The notes below the pieces were generated by a model. The model was not told the DNA's origin. It searched no databases and saw nothing but the letters and a program-made list of their open reading frames with translations. A stretch of DNA of 64,000 nucleotides from Pseudoalteromonas sp. GCY. GTDB taxonomy: Bacteria > Pseudomonadota > Gammaproteobacteria > Enterobacterales > Alteromonadaceae. Positions within the stretch are counted from its first letter, which is position 1. Every line of letters begins with the position of its first letter. The stretch lies in assembly GCF_016695175.1 (NCBI RefSeq), contig NZ_CP068023.1, positions 3,751,001 through 3,815,000 of the forward strand, given 5' to 3'. Positions 39,639 to 49,241 of the stretch are shown here, one piece after another. The position numbers and the translations under genes are program-made.

Positions 39639-41006
39639 CTATGACAAGCCCAGCACTTGCTTGGCTTGCTTCAAATCAAAAATTTTATCATCTACTTTTA
39701 GGTAGCTACGATTCTCATCTCTTACTACCGTGGCCTCAAGTACCCCAGGTAATGAAACCAATTGCTCTGCCAATTCCGTCGCTTGTTGCTCATTCTCTAC
39801 AGCAGAAACTAAGCTGATCGCTTTGCTCTTAGGTGGCACTTGCATGCCCCATGCGATAACGAACCATATTACCCCAATAATAGCCGTTGCGGCAAATATC
39901 GTATCGACCGCAAAGTTTTGCGCCAAGATACCACCCAAAGCACCGCCTATAAATGCACCTAGAAACTGGCCTGATGAAAATACTCCCATCGCCGAGCCCT
40001 TTTGGTTTGCAGGAGCAATGCGAGAAACCAGCGCTGGCATAGTTGCTTCAAGAAAGTTAAAGGCAATAAAATAGACTAGCATTGCACCTGCGATCACCCA
40101 AAGTGAATCCACAAAGCAATACAAAGTAACTGAGCTTACCACTAGCATCGCAATAGACAGCAAGAATGTCTGCTTTTCTTTTTGTTTGCGGATCGCCACT
40201 ATCATCATCGGTGCCATCAAAATGAAGGCGAGTAAAAATACCGGGATATAGAGTTGCCAGTGCCTGTCTGCAGCAAGGCCGTCACGGATCAACTGACCTG
40301 GCAAGGCTACAAAAATCGTAGTCAGCGTCAAATGCAATAGCAACACACCCAGATCAAGTCTCAGTAGCTGTGGGTTTTGAACCAAGCGACGAATATCTGC
40401 AACGCTTGCTATTGTGTCGCCTTTTGGTGCTTTATTTACCGCGTTTGGCACCATAAAGGTAATGATAGCGATACCTACGATTGCCAATACTGCCGTCAGC
40501 CAGAAGATCCCTGCGATACCAAAAGACGCCGCAATCATTGGTCCTAATAACATGGCTACAGCAAAGCTCATACCAATGCACATGCCAATGACCGCCATTA
40601 CCTTGGGACGCTGCTCGTCACGGCTCAAATCCGCAGCAAGCGCAAGTAAAGCACTTGCAATCGCGCCCATACCCTGTAGGGCTCTACCAAATGTCACCCA
40701 ATAGATTGAATCCGCTAATGCCGCGATAACGGATCCTAATGCAAATACTAACAACCCACCAATGATGATTGGCTTACGACCGAACTTATCAGACAGCCAA
40801 CCCATAGGTATCTGTAGTAAAGCTTGAGTCAAACCATAAGCACCAATAGCCAAACCAATCCACAGTGGCGAGACATCCTGTAAAGACTGGCCGTAAACAG
40901 CTAACACTGGCATCAGCATGAACAAACCAAGCATGCGGAAAGCGAAAACGCCAGCAAGAGAAATCGCAGCGCGCTTTTCAGTTGGATTTAAAGAGTCATT
41001 AGACAT
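39639..41006 (-). CDS. MFS transporter with C-terminal ferredoxin-like domain, YajR type
   Basis: Twelve-helix major facilitator protein of the drug/proton antiporter type. Motif A is GWLSDKFGRKP. After the last helix (about residue 385) a soluble domain of some 65 residues follows, with the pattern ATELAEQLVSLPGVLEATV. This resembles the YAM domain of E. coli YajR. I place the start at the ATG at 41006 (455 residues, the YajR length); the longer frame to 41051 adds 15 residues. Substrate unknown. Gene order MFS-ssb next to uvrA is common in related bacteria. Confidence 0.85.
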   Translation of the reverse strand: MSNDSLNPTEKRAAISLAGVFAFRMLGLFMLMPVLAVYGQSLQDVSPLWIGLAIGAYGLTQALLQIPMGWLSDKFGRKPIIIGGLLVFALGSVIAALADSIYWVTFGRALQGMGAIASALLALAADLSRDEQRPKVMAVIGMCIGMSFAVAMLLGPMIAASFGIAGIFWLTAVLAIVGIAIITFMVPNAVNKAPKGDTIASVADIRRLVQNPQLLRLDLGVLLLHLTLTTIFVALPGQLIRDGLAADRHWQLYIPVFLLAFILMAPMMIVAIRKQKEKQTFLLSIAMLVVSSVTLYCFVDSLWVIAGAMLVYFIAFNFLEATMPALVSRIAPANQKGSAMGVFSSGQFLGAFIGGALGGILAQNFAVDTIFAATAIIGVIWFVIAWGMQVPPKSKAISLVSAVENEQQATELAEQLVSLPGVLEATVVRDENRSYLKVDDKIFDLKQAKQVLGLS

Positions 41007-41146
41007 AAGGCGGTATTCATCACTATCGAAAATCACGCGCAAGTTTAACAAACTCTTTTCTTAACTTACACTAGCGCGAACGGATCTTTGCAATGCGATT
41101 GTTACCATCATGAATTTGAGCGGCTTACTTCGAGAGAAAGAAAGCG

Positions 41147-41899
41147 TTAATTGACGCCATACTTGGCCGTGATCTGATCTAGTTTTCCGCTACGTTTTAC
41201 CCGTTCAAATGCTTGACTCAAACGCTGCAAACGCTCGCTCGTGGTGCGAGCCTTGCTAAAGGCAAAATATACTGGATTTTCGTTAATAACCAACGGGCTA
41301 ATAGTAAACTTTTCAAAATCAGGGTTATTTTTACTTTGATATAGGATGTTGAATTTTTCTTCTAAAAATCCTGCGATCCGTCCCTTTTTGAGCAAATTCA
41401 ATTTTACCTGATTGTCGGGTACATAAATAAATTGTGTTTCACTGTCAGTACGACGCGCAAGACGAGCTGTGAACGCATCACCGTAATAAGCATTACGCTG
41501 AATAGCGATGGGCTTTGACAGATGGAATAACGACTCAAGTGAGTCAAGCTGGTGAGGCTCGCCTGAGTTCATTGCAAAAACAATGGTTTCCATGCGTTGG
41601 GGACCAATAAAATACGCAAACTGTTCACGTACTGGTGTTTTTGTGACGCTCAAAATAAGATCGATATCACCCTCCTCTAAAAGCTTCAGCGCCCGACCCC
41701 AAGGAATACTTACGAAACGATAACTACACCCAGCTTCATCTAACAAGGCTTTAGCGAAATCAACGTCCATACCGTGCCAAACAAGGTCATCATTTAACTT
41801 AGATTGCGCAGCGTAATTCTCAAACCGCACCACCAGCTCACAAGCGAAGACGTTTTGGCAAAGCAGTACCAAAAGCAATAAAAGTCGATACAAAATCAA
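41147..41899 (-). CDS. Periplasmic solute-binding protein, SBP_bac_3 type
   Basis: A secreted amino-acid-type binding protein of 250 residues with a signal peptide (cleavage near NVFA, residue 19). The family pattern GMDVDFAKALLDEAGCSYRF lies around residue 42, IPWGRAL shortly after, and a C-terminal FERVKRSGKLDQITAKYG. No permease or ATPase gene is nearby, so it may act as an orphan sensor or belong to a distant transporter. The start is a TTG at 41899 with GGGA just before it. Confidence 0.85.
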   Translation of the reverse strand: MILYRLLLLLVLLCQNVFACELVVRFENYAAQSKLNDDLVWHGMDVDFAKALLDEAGCSYRFVSIPWGRALKLLEEGDIDLILSVTKTPVREQFAYFIGPQRMETIVFAMNSGEPHQLDSLESLFHLSKPIAIQRNAYYGDAFTARLARRTDSETQFIYVPDNQVKLNLLKKGRIAGFLEEKFNILYQSKNNPDFEKFTISPLVINENPVYFAFSKARTTSERLQRLSQAFERVKRSGKLDQITAKYGVN

Positions 41900-42073
41900 T
41901 ATCCCAAGTTGATCGGTTTAATAAGTTTAGTTCATTTAGCAGAGATAACTTAATTTTGTATTCGGGATGCGGTAATCTGTTCACTTCACATCATGCTTTG
42001 ACTGATCCATGTTTCAATTTAGTGGATTAGTATCGCGTACTCAGTACAGCGCACGAAAAAACACAAGGGTCGT

Positions 42074-44896
42074 ATGGATAAAATAGAAGTTAGGGGTGCC
42101 CGCACCCACAATTTAAAAGACATTTCACTCACTATTCCAAGAGACAAGTTGATAGTGATCACGGGTCTTTCTGGCTCAGGGAAGTCGTCTTTAGCATTTG
42201 ACACCTTATACGCAGAAGGCCAGCGTCGTTATGTTGAGTCTTTATCCGCGTACGCGAGGCAATTTCTATCGCTGATGGAAAAACCAGATGTGGATCACAT
42301 TGAGGGCTTGTCTCCCGCGATTTCCATTGAGCAAAAGTCGACTTCTCACAACCCACGCTCAACCGTGGGAACCATTACCGAAATATACGACTATTTAAGA
42401 TTACTCTTTGCCCGAGTGGGTGAACCGAGATGCCCTACGCATGATTTACCGTTAGCCGCACAAACTATCAGCCAAATGGTTGATACTGTGTTGGCGCTAC
42501 CCGAAGGTAACAAACTCATGCTACTTGCACCGGTGGTGAAAAACCGTAAAGGTGAGCACGTAAAACTGTTAGAAGAGCTTGCTAGCCAAGGTTTTATTCG
42601 TGCACGTATTGATGGCGAGGTATGCGATCTCTCAGATCCACCAACGCTAGAGTTACAGAAAAAACATACCATAGAAGTCGTGGTGGATCGTTTCAAAGTT
42701 AAAGCAGGGCTTGAGCAACGGTTAGCCGAATCTTTTGAAACTGCGCTTGATTTGGCTGATGGCATTGCGCAAATCGCCTATATGGATGATAGCGACGCAG
42801 ACGAACTGATCTTCTCGGCCAACTTTGCCTGTCCAACTTGTGGCTATGCCATGAGCGAACTTGAACCACGATTGTTTTCTTTCAATAACCCAGCTGGTGC
42901 CTGCCAAAGCTGTGATGGTTTGGGGGTAAAGCAGTATTTTGATCCCAAACGTGTAGTGCAAAACCCAGAACTAAGCTTGTCTGGCGGTGCAATCAAAGGG
43001 TGGGATAAACGCAGTTTTTACTATTTTCAGATGCTAAGCTCAGTTGCCGAGCAATATGGATTTGACTTGGAAACACCATTTCAGGATCTGCCGAGTAAAT
43101 TTCAAAAAGTGGTATTAGAAGGCTCTGGCAAAACTAAAATCGCGTTTAAGTATCGAAATGACAGAGGCGATCTTATCACCCGCAATCACGAGTTTGAAGG
43201 CGTGTTAAATAATATGAACCGCCGTTATCGGGAAACGGAGTCCAGTTCAGTAAGAGAAGAGCTCGCCAAATATCAAACCAGCCAAGCTTGTCCAAGTTGC
43301 CATGGCTCACGCCTGCGCGAAGAAGCTCGCCATGTGTTTATCGGCTCGACCAACCTGCCAACCGTAACAACGATGAGTATCGGCGAAGCCAGTCAATTTT
43401 TTATCGACTTAGCACTCACAGGCCAAAAAGCACAAATTGCGGACAAAATACTCAAAGAGATCCGCGACCGTTTATCGTTCTTGATCAATGTTGGCCTAAA
43501 CTACCTCTCTTTGGAGCGTAGTGCTGATACTTTATCTGGCGGTGAAGCTCAGCGGATCCGTCTTGCAAGCCAAATTGGCGCAGGTCTCGTGGGGGTAATG
43601 TACGTGTTGGATGAGCCTTCAATTGGTCTACATCAGCGCGATAACGACCGTTTACTTAAAACACTCACGCACTTAAGAGATCTTGGCAACACCGTGATTG
43701 TGGTAGAGCACGACGAAGATGCCATTCGTGCAGCCGATCACATCATCGATATCGGTCCAGGAGCCGGCGTACACGGCGGCTATGTCGTCGCTGAGGGAAC
43801 TCGCGATGAGATAATGCAAAGTAAAGACTCATTAACGGGTCAATATCTCAGTGGCGAGAAATGCATTGAAGTTCCAGCGCAACGTCATCAATGTGATGAC
43901 AAGTGGCTTGAGCTTAAAGGTGCAACGGGCAACAACCTAAAAAGTGTCGACTTAAAAGTGCCTGTTGGTCTAATGACCTGCGTAACAGGAGTATCTGGTT
44001 CGGGTAAATCTACTCTCATTAATGACACCCTATTCAAGCTTGCCCATCAGGAATTAAACGGTGCAACAACGCAAGAAGCTGCACCATATGAATCAGTTCA
44101 TGGGCTAGATCACTTCGATAAAGTTATCGATATTGATCAAAGTCCTATCGGTCGCACACCACGTTCAAACCCAGCAACTTATACAGGGATCTTTACTGCT
44201 ATCCGTGAACTATTTGCGGGGACGCAAGAGTCGCGTTCACGCGGTTATAAGGTTGGCCGCTTTAGTTTTAACGTTAAAGGCGGTCGCTGTGAGGCCTGTC
44301 AAGGCGATGGGGTTATCAAGGTAGAGATGCACTTCCTGCCGGATGTCTACGTTCCTTGTGATGTCTGTACAGGTAAGCGCTATAACCGTGAAACACTAGA
44401 AGTGCTGTATAAAGGTAAAAATATCCACGAAGTGTTGGAAATGACCGTTGAGGACGCTCGAGAATTTTTTGATAAGATTCCCGCGATCAACCGCAAGCTA
44501 CAAACTTTAATGGACGTTGGCCTCTCCTACATTCGCTTAGGGCAAGCCGCCACGACCTTGTCCGGTGGTGAAGCGCAGCGTGTTAAGCTCGCTCGTGAAC
44601 TATCAAAACGAGATACTGGCAAAACGCTCTACATTCTTGATGAGCCAACCACAGGTCTGCACTTCCATGATATTCAGCAGCTACTCGCGGTGTTACATCG
44701 TCTACGCGATCATGGTAATACGGTGTTGGTTATCGAGCATAACCTAGATGTCATCAAAACCGCGGACTGGATTGTGGACTTAGGTCCAGAGGGAGGAGCT
44801 GGAGGTGGTCAAATACTCGTCTCAGGTACGCCTGAAACGGTAGCTGATTTTGCGGCTTCGCATACAGGTAAGTACCTTAAGCCCTTATTGTCTTAA
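42074..44896 (+). CDS. uvrA: Excinuclease ABC subunit A
   Basis: UvrA recognises DNA damage with UvrB in nucleotide excision repair. The 940 residues equal E. coli UvrA. Two ABC ATPase modules are seen, with Walker [10 protein letters not shown] at 31-39 and GVSGSGKST at 639-647, two LSGGEAQR signatures, and zinc-binding cysteine pairs (CPTC with CQSC near 255-280, CEAC with CDVC near 740-765). I found no canonical LexA box in the upstream 170 bases. Confidence 0.98.
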   Translation: MDKIEVRGARTHNLKDISLTIPRDKLIVITGLSGSGKSSLAFDTLYAEGQRRYVESLSAYARQFLSLMEKPDVDHIEGLSPAISIEQKSTSHNPRSTVGTITEIYDYLRLLFARVGEPRCPTHDLPLAAQTISQMVDTVLALPEGNKLMLLAPVVKNRKGEHVKLLEELASQGFIRARIDGEVCDLSDPPTLELQKKHTIEVVVDRFKVKAGLEQRLAESFETALDLADGIAQIAYMDDSDADELIFSANFACPTCGYAMSELEPRLFSFNNPAGACQSCDGLGVKQYFDPKRVVQNPELSLSGGAIKGWDKRSFYYFQMLSSVAEQYGFDLETPFQDLPSKFQKVVLEGSGKTKIAFKYRNDRGDLITRNHEFEGVLNNMNRRYRETESSSVREELAKYQTSQACPSCHGSRLREEARHVFIGSTNLPTVTTMSIGEASQFFIDLALTGQKAQIADKILKEIRDRLSFLINVGLNYLSLERSADTLSGGEAQRIRLASQIGAGLVGVMYVLDEPSIGLHQRDNDRLLKTLTHLRDLGNTVIVVEHDEDAIRAADHIIDIGPGAGVHGGYVVAEGTRDEIMQSKDSLTGQYLSGEKCIEVPAQRHQCDDKWLELKGATGNNLKSVDLKVPVGLMTCVTGVSGSGKSTLINDTLFKLAHQELNGATTQEAAPYESVHGLDHFDKVIDIDQSPIGRTPRSNPATYTGIFTAIRELFAGTQESRSRGYKVGRFSFNVKGGRCEACQGDGVIKVEMHFLPDVYVPCDVCTGKRYNRETLEVLYKGKNIHEVLEMTVEDAREFFDKIPAINRKLQTLMDVGLSYIRLGQAATTLSGGEAQRVKLARELSKRDTGKTLYILDEPTTGLHFHDIQQLLAVLHRLRDHGNTVLVIEHNLDVIKTADWIVDLGPEGGAGGGQILVSGTPETVADFAASHTGKYLKPLLS

Positions 44897-44946
44897 TTTC
44901 TAAAAGTCTCTATTATTGGTGCATAATAATTACAAATTCACTTGTT

Positions 44947-46041
44947 ATGCATCAACTTCTCGCGCCAAAAAACTTAACCGCATACCTAGCAAGACTGCGC
45001 TTTTCCATCGGCCAATTTTGGCAAAGCCTAACGCTGGCTCAACGCTATTATTTAGTCAGTTTTATCATTTTTATGTTCAGCTTAAGTGAAACTGAAGATA
45101 ATAACTTCACCGCTTTTTTGATCTTAATAACCACAGTAACGGCGCTATGCTATGAATTCTGGCCAAGGATCATGACCTTTTGGGAAAGTGTGCCAGGCAA
45201 AGCACTGATACTGTTATTTTACGCCTTTATCGCTAACTTTGTACTGGTTCAAGCTGATGGCCGTATCAATGATTTAACTGGCGTCAGCACAGATAATTTC
45301 CCTTACACACATAATTTGAGTGTGTTGCTGTCGTTACCTACTTGGTTTTTTATTACCAGTACCTTCTTGTTAATTCTCGCGCAGCTCTTTATGACATGCT
45401 ATGTCGTTGTACTTTTCCTACTTAAACCATTACGTATAAAGCCTTTTTGGCATCAGAATCACTATCGCTATCCGGCAACAACAGCAATCATCAGATTGAT
45501 CATGTGTTTTGTTTTATTGGCTTTCTTAGTGCTTGGCATCGCTAAATCAGGTGCTTCAACCGCATTTACTGAGTTTTCTTCTGATTTCAAAATAGATGAG
45601 GACGGAATTTCTTTCCAAGCCAACGCGAAAGAATCACGCTCATCGGACTCCGAAGAAGAAAACGAAGGTGCATCGGAAACTCAACCACAAGTGGCCGACA
45701 TGAGTGGCGATACTCCACAACAAGATGAAGCACAGTCCACTGCAGATGAGTCGGAGTCGTTAACGGTATCTATTAATAACGATCCCAACCCAGATTTGCA
45801 TGAGCAAGGCAAAAACTATAACGATGTGCTAAACCAAATACTGGCTTATTTTATCTTTCGCTTTGAGTCTGACGGAAACTCACGTTGTGAACATAGCGAA
45901 GGCAGTAATATTGTTGAATTAAACGATTATGAGATCTTAGAGATAATGCCGGATAACGCCGCGGAATACGGCTACAACTATACGGTAAAGCCTTGTATCT
46001 CAGCGGCAATTGGTCATCAGTTTAAGCCGCAGCAACCATAA
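44947..46041 (+). CDS. Membrane protein of unknown function
   Basis: I do not recognise this gene. The 364 residues show about five membrane helices (about 36-50, 55-73, 85-103, 135-160 and 178-196). A strongly acidic, serine-rich stretch with no structure follows (about 225-280), then a small C-terminal domain (about 285-360) with two cysteines (SRCEH and KPCIS) that could form a disulfide if periplasmic. It starts 50 bases after uvrA on the same strand and its last 20 bases overlap the convergent thioesterase gene. Confidence 0.8.
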   Translation: MHQLLAPKNLTAYLARLRFSIGQFWQSLTLAQRYYLVSFIIFMFSLSETEDNNFTAFLILITTVTALCYEFWPRIMTFWESVPGKALILLFYAFIANFVLVQADGRINDLTGVSTDNFPYTHNLSVLLSLPTWFFITSTFLLILAQLFMTCYVVVLFLLKPLRIKPFWHQNHYRYPATTAIIRLIMCFVLLAFLVLGIAKSGASTAFTEFSSDFKIDEDGISFQANAKESRSSDSEEENEGASETQPQVADMSGDTPQQDEAQSTADESESLTVSINNDPNPDLHEQGKNYNDVLNQILAYFIFRFESDGNSRCEHSEGSNIVELNDYEILEIMPDNAAEYGYNYTVKPCISAAIGHQFKPQQP

Positions 46042-46420
46042 AGGTGCCTAGCGCATCGCGCTCTTGCTGACTCAGCGGTTGAGATTGCTTAACCGCAAAA
46101 TCATATCGCACCATAATGGTTTTACCTTCAGCACAGCATTCTCCATGCTGCCAAGCCTGCTGCAAAATCACAAATGAGCTGTTGCCGATATGTTCAACAG
46201 CCGTTTTGATTTCGACTTCCTGACCATAAAATAGCTCCCCTTTAAAGGTAACTTCGACTTTAGCAACAATCAACTTCCACTCTTTTGGATTTAAATCTGG
46301 TGTAAATATTTTGAAAATAGGTGTGCGCGCGGCTTCAAACCACACAGGGAGTACGGTATTGTTGATATGTCCAAGCACGTCTGTATCACAAAAACGCGGC
46401 ATAAGCTTTTCAGACAGCAT
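46022..46420 (-). CDS. Acyl-CoA thioesterase, hot-dog fold (4HBT family)
   Basis: A 132-residue hot-dog-fold thioesterase. The 4-hydroxybenzoyl-CoA thioesterase motif is clear near the N terminus (FCDTDVLGHINNTVLPVWFE), with the catalytic Asp and the HINN helix start. Substrate range is unknown; YbgC- and FcbC-like enzymes hydrolyse short acyl-CoAs. A GGAG site lies before the ATG. Its start codon is only 29 bases from the divergent oxygenase gene. Confidence 0.88.
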   Translation of the reverse strand: MLSEKLMPRFCDTDVLGHINNTVLPVWFEAARTPIFKIFTPDLNPKEWKLIVAKVEVTFKGELFYGQEVEIKTAVEHIGNSSFVILQQAWQHGECCAEGKTIMVRYDFAVKQSQPLSQQERDALGTFMVAAA

Positions 46421-46449
46421 AATAACTCCAATAAAAACTAGGGAAAAAC

Positions 46450-47151
46450 ATGAGTGATTTTATTCGCGTTTACGATAACGCACTCAGTTCAGACTTTTGC
46501 GATGAATTCGTAAAGACCTTCGATCAAAGCCCATATTTAAAACAGGGGACTACATCTGGTGGTGTCGACTTGAGTAAAAAAGTCAGTCACGACCTTTATT
46601 TAAATTCCTATCCTGACTATGCCAAACAGTTACAACACATTCAACAGGTTACGGCAAAGCTCTTATTTGAATACCTTGAAGAACATTTCTTTATGATCAT
46701 CGGTGCATTTGGACTTAAAGTGTATCACCCCAAAACAGGTGAGCCTGTCGATCTAACCGTGGATAACTTTGAAGAAGTAGGCAAGCCACAACTCCCGGTC
46801 CTTGCTCAGCAGCTGTTTCGTTTGGGCGCTATCCAAGCCCAACGTTATCAAATAAATAAAGGTGGCTATCCCTATTGGCACAGCGAAGTCTACCCTCAGC
46901 ACGACCATAATGAAGCCTTACACCGAGTACTGTTATTTATGTTCTACCTTAATGATGTCGAGGAAGGTGGCGAGACCGAGTTTTATTATCAAAAGCGTAA
47001 AATTGCCCCAGTAAAAGGCTCTATGGTGATAGCGCCAGGGTATTTTACACATACACATAGAGGCAATATTCCGGTTTCTAATGATAAGTATATACTCACT
47101 TCATGGGTGTTATTTAATAGAGCAGAGCAACTCTATGGTACACCAAAATAA
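46450..47151 (+). CDS. 2-oxoglutarate/Fe(II)-dependent oxygenase, prolyl 4-hydroxylase-like
   Basis: A 233-residue oxygenase of the 2OG-FeII_Oxy_3 type. The metal site appears to be His144, Glu146 (YWHSE) and His203 (FTHTHRG), with a basic 2-oxoglutarate ligand near 204 or 213; most relatives have HxD rather than HxE. The core strand region LFMFYLNDVEEGGETEF is typical. Its hydroxylation target is unknown. An AGGGA site precedes the ATG. Confidence 0.85.
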   Translation: MSDFIRVYDNALSSDFCDEFVKTFDQSPYLKQGTTSGGVDLSKKVSHDLYLNSYPDYAKQLQHIQQVTAKLLFEYLEEHFFMIIGAFGLKVYHPKTGEPVDLTVDNFEEVGKPQLPVLAQQLFRLGAIQAQRYQINKGGYPYWHSEVYPQHDHNEALHRVLLFMFYLNDVEEGGETEFYYQKRKIAPVKGSMVIAPGYFTHTHRGNIPVSNDKYILTSWVLFNRAEQLYGTPK

Positions 47152-47329
47152 GCTATCTGGATACTTCAGGGGCTGTTGAACTCAAGCATGAAAGTGCAAC
47201 AGACCCCACAGAACTTATTTAACCTGAGGTTTGGATAAGGAATGTTCCAACTCATTGTTGCTAAAGCACAACTTAGTTTTTTCCTTATCTAGCCAGAGAG
47301 TTTTAGGGAAAACAAGACGAATTTACGCA

Positions 47330-47347
47330 CCAATAGCTGGCTATTGG
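47330..47347. repeat. Hairpin in the gap before yacL
   Basis: CCAATAG-CTGG-CTATTGG, a perfect 7-bp stem, lies in a 263-base noncoding stretch together with an imperfect GGGGCTGTTG / CAACAGACCCC repeat at 47169-47206. No T run follows either one. Confidence 0.4.
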
Positions 47348-47414
47348 AAGTGAATTCAACGCAGTTAGCGCTAAAACTGGCTGCTAGAAAGGCATTAATT
47401 ATCCGCAGCTCAGG

Positions 47415-47783
47415 TTATTTAGCTTTGGTAAATTCAGCCCACTCTATCAGCATGGGTAAAAAGTCTTCATAGCCACACACCGCCATCATACCTGATTCAT
47501 CTAAAGCCAGTGCGTCTTCTTGGTACTGCGCTATGTCATCACTTTCATGAAACAGAGCGTGGCTTTCAAATAATGCTTCTTGCGGCGTGAATGTGGCGCG
47601 GATCTCTTTTCCAGCCAACACAAGCTCTTCTTTTTGATTTGGCAGGTTTTCAAGCTGTGTCAGCAGGCTGACAATACGCTCATGTGCTAACTCTTCGCTC
47701 AGCCACCGACCTATCAACGCATGCTCGTCATTTAAGCGAGCTCGAAACCCAGAAAGTGGGTCACGAATAAACTGGTATTCCAT
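47415..47783 (-). CDS. yacL: UPF0231 family protein YacL
   Basis: Small acidic protein of unknown function. The 122 residues match E. coli YacL in pattern: opening MEYQFIRDPLSGFRARL, middle segment AGKEIRATFTPQEALFESHAL and closing MMAVCGYEDFLPML. It stands alone. In E. coli the gene lies near acnB and speD, which are not here. Confidence 0.85.
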   Translation of the reverse strand: MEYQFIRDPLSGFRARLNDEHALIGRWLSEELAHERIVSLLTQLENLPNQKEELVLAGKEIRATFTPQEALFESHALFHESDDIAQYQEDALALDESGMMAVCGYEDFLPMLIEWAEFTKAK

Positions 47784-47887
47784 CTTTACTTCTTAACTAA
47801 ATCATCTTCTTTTATTATACCTAAGTGGCGTCCGCTAAGCATTCATTGATAGAATTACCTTTTAACCACTCGATTATTGGTCAACGC

Positions 47888-48790
47888 ATGTCGCCTGTTG
47901 AGATATTATTTCCTCTCATCTTTATCGTTATTTCTGGGTTTTTGAGTGCAAAGATAGGCTTTATTGCCATCAATCAGCTTGATGGTTTGCGTACTTTTAT
48001 CTTTAATTTATGTATTCCTGTGCTGTTATTTAGCAGTATGGTGCAAGCAGATCTGGAGAGCCTCGCGACAGGCTCCTTGTTATTATCCTTTTATCTCCCA
48101 GTCGCCCTGACTTATGCAGGCTTATACCTGTTTCTCTTTAAAGCGCAACATCGTTCAAAAGCAGGCAGTGCAGCATTAGCATTAAGTGGCACCTACTCTA
48201 ATACCGTGTTAGTCGGATTACCGATTATCTTAATGGCACTCGGTGAGCAAGCCGCTGCCATGGTATTTATGATTATTACATTCCACAGTGCGATGCTGTT
48301 TTTTATGACTTTTTTACTGGCAGCAAGACACAAGAATAAGTTGGATATTGTGAAACCCCTGCTGTTAAATCCAATAGTGATAAGTATTACGAGTGGTTTG
48401 ATATTAAACGTTGCTGGATTAAAGCTACCAAGCTTAATACTTGAAAGCTTTAGTTGGTTGGCAAAACCAGCCATTCCTGGGGCGCTATTTATTCTGGGTG
48501 CGAGCTTGGTACAGTATGGCGTGCGAGGAAAGTTGCACGGTGCAATATGGCTAAGTGCAGTAAAACTGATACTACTACCGGGATTGGTTTATCTCTTTGC
48601 CACTTATTTAGGATTGGCAACTCAACAAGTTCAGGTGGTGACTTTAATGAGTGCCTCTCCTTTGGGAGTCAATGCCTATCTTGTTGCTAGACAGCTCGAC
48701 AGCCAACAAGCAACACTTGCGGCTACCGTTGTGCTGTCTACTGTGCTGAGTATGGTCAGCCTGACTGGGTGGTTATACTTTTTGGTATAA
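47888..48790 (+). CDS. AEC family transporter (auxin efflux carrier-like)
   Basis: An inner-membrane carrier of about ten helices in two five-helix halves, with FNLCIPVLLFSSM near the first half's crossing and MSASPLGVNAYLVARQ in the second. Bacterial members move malonate, malate or similar anions; the substrate is not shown. I start it at the ATG at 47888 (300 residues), just before the first helix. A frame from GTG 47825 adds 21 polar residues, but a TATTAT -10-like sequence near 47811 suggests transcription starts about there. Confidence 0.85.
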   Translation: MSPVEILFPLIFIVISGFLSAKIGFIAINQLDGLRTFIFNLCIPVLLFSSMVQADLESLATGSLLLSFYLPVALTYAGLYLFLFKAQHRSKAGSAALALSGTYSNTVLVGLPIILMALGEQAAAMVFMIITFHSAMLFFMTFLLAARHKNKLDIVKPLLLNPIVISITSGLILNVAGLKLPSLILESFSWLAKPAIPGALFILGASLVQYGVRGKLHGAIWLSAVKLILLPGLVYLFATYLGLATQQVQVVTLMSASPLGVNAYLVARQLDSQQATLAATVVLSTVLSMVSLTGWLYFLV

Positions 48791-48793
48791 CCG

Positions 48794-49021
48794 TTAATAC
48801 CTAGGCGGCGTATACTTAGCAGCATCAATAATAGCCCACAAATGGAAAACGGCTGCAATCACGGGTGGAACCAATAAAAACCACAGTGCATACCCACCTA
48901 CAACAACAATTGCAAAGATTAAAGCCGCCAATATACGACCTTGAACCAACTGACCAAGGCCAGGGAAAAAGACGTTACAAATCGCTGCAATTACATTACC
49001 ACCAGAACCTTGTCCAGACAT
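48794..49021 (-). CDS. Small membrane protein with two hydrophobic segments
   Basis: A 75-residue protein with a glycine-rich N terminus and two hydrophobic segments (about 9-25 and 30-65). The phrases FFPGLGQLVQGR and HLWAIIDAAKYTPP resemble TM2-like and YqaE-neighbouring small membrane proteins. Function unknown. It ends 3 bases from the convergent AEC gene. A GAGG ribosome site precedes the ATG. Confidence 0.75.
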   Translation of the reverse strand: MSGQGSGGNVIAAICNVFFPGLGQLVQGRILAALIFAIVVVGGYALWFLLVPPVIAAVFHLWAIIDAAKYTPPRY

Positions 49022-49241
49022 AGTTACCTCTCTTAGTTACTTAAAGTCTTTCTTTTTAATATATCAGATTTCATGCCAACCCTAACACTTTGATTTTAAA
49101 AGAAACCAATGAAGCTCATTGTTTTCTGTTCACTATAAGTTAGCCTAAACCACTAACTTTTAGCTTAAAGTTTAGCTATATTATGATGCGTAATTCAATC
49201 ACTTTGATTTACATAAAATAATAATGAAAACAGGATGTCTT

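Noticed and set aside
41900..42073. Possible LexA (SOS) box before uvrA
   Set aside because: The nearest CTGT does not have ACAG at the required eight-base spacing; no canonical site is visible.
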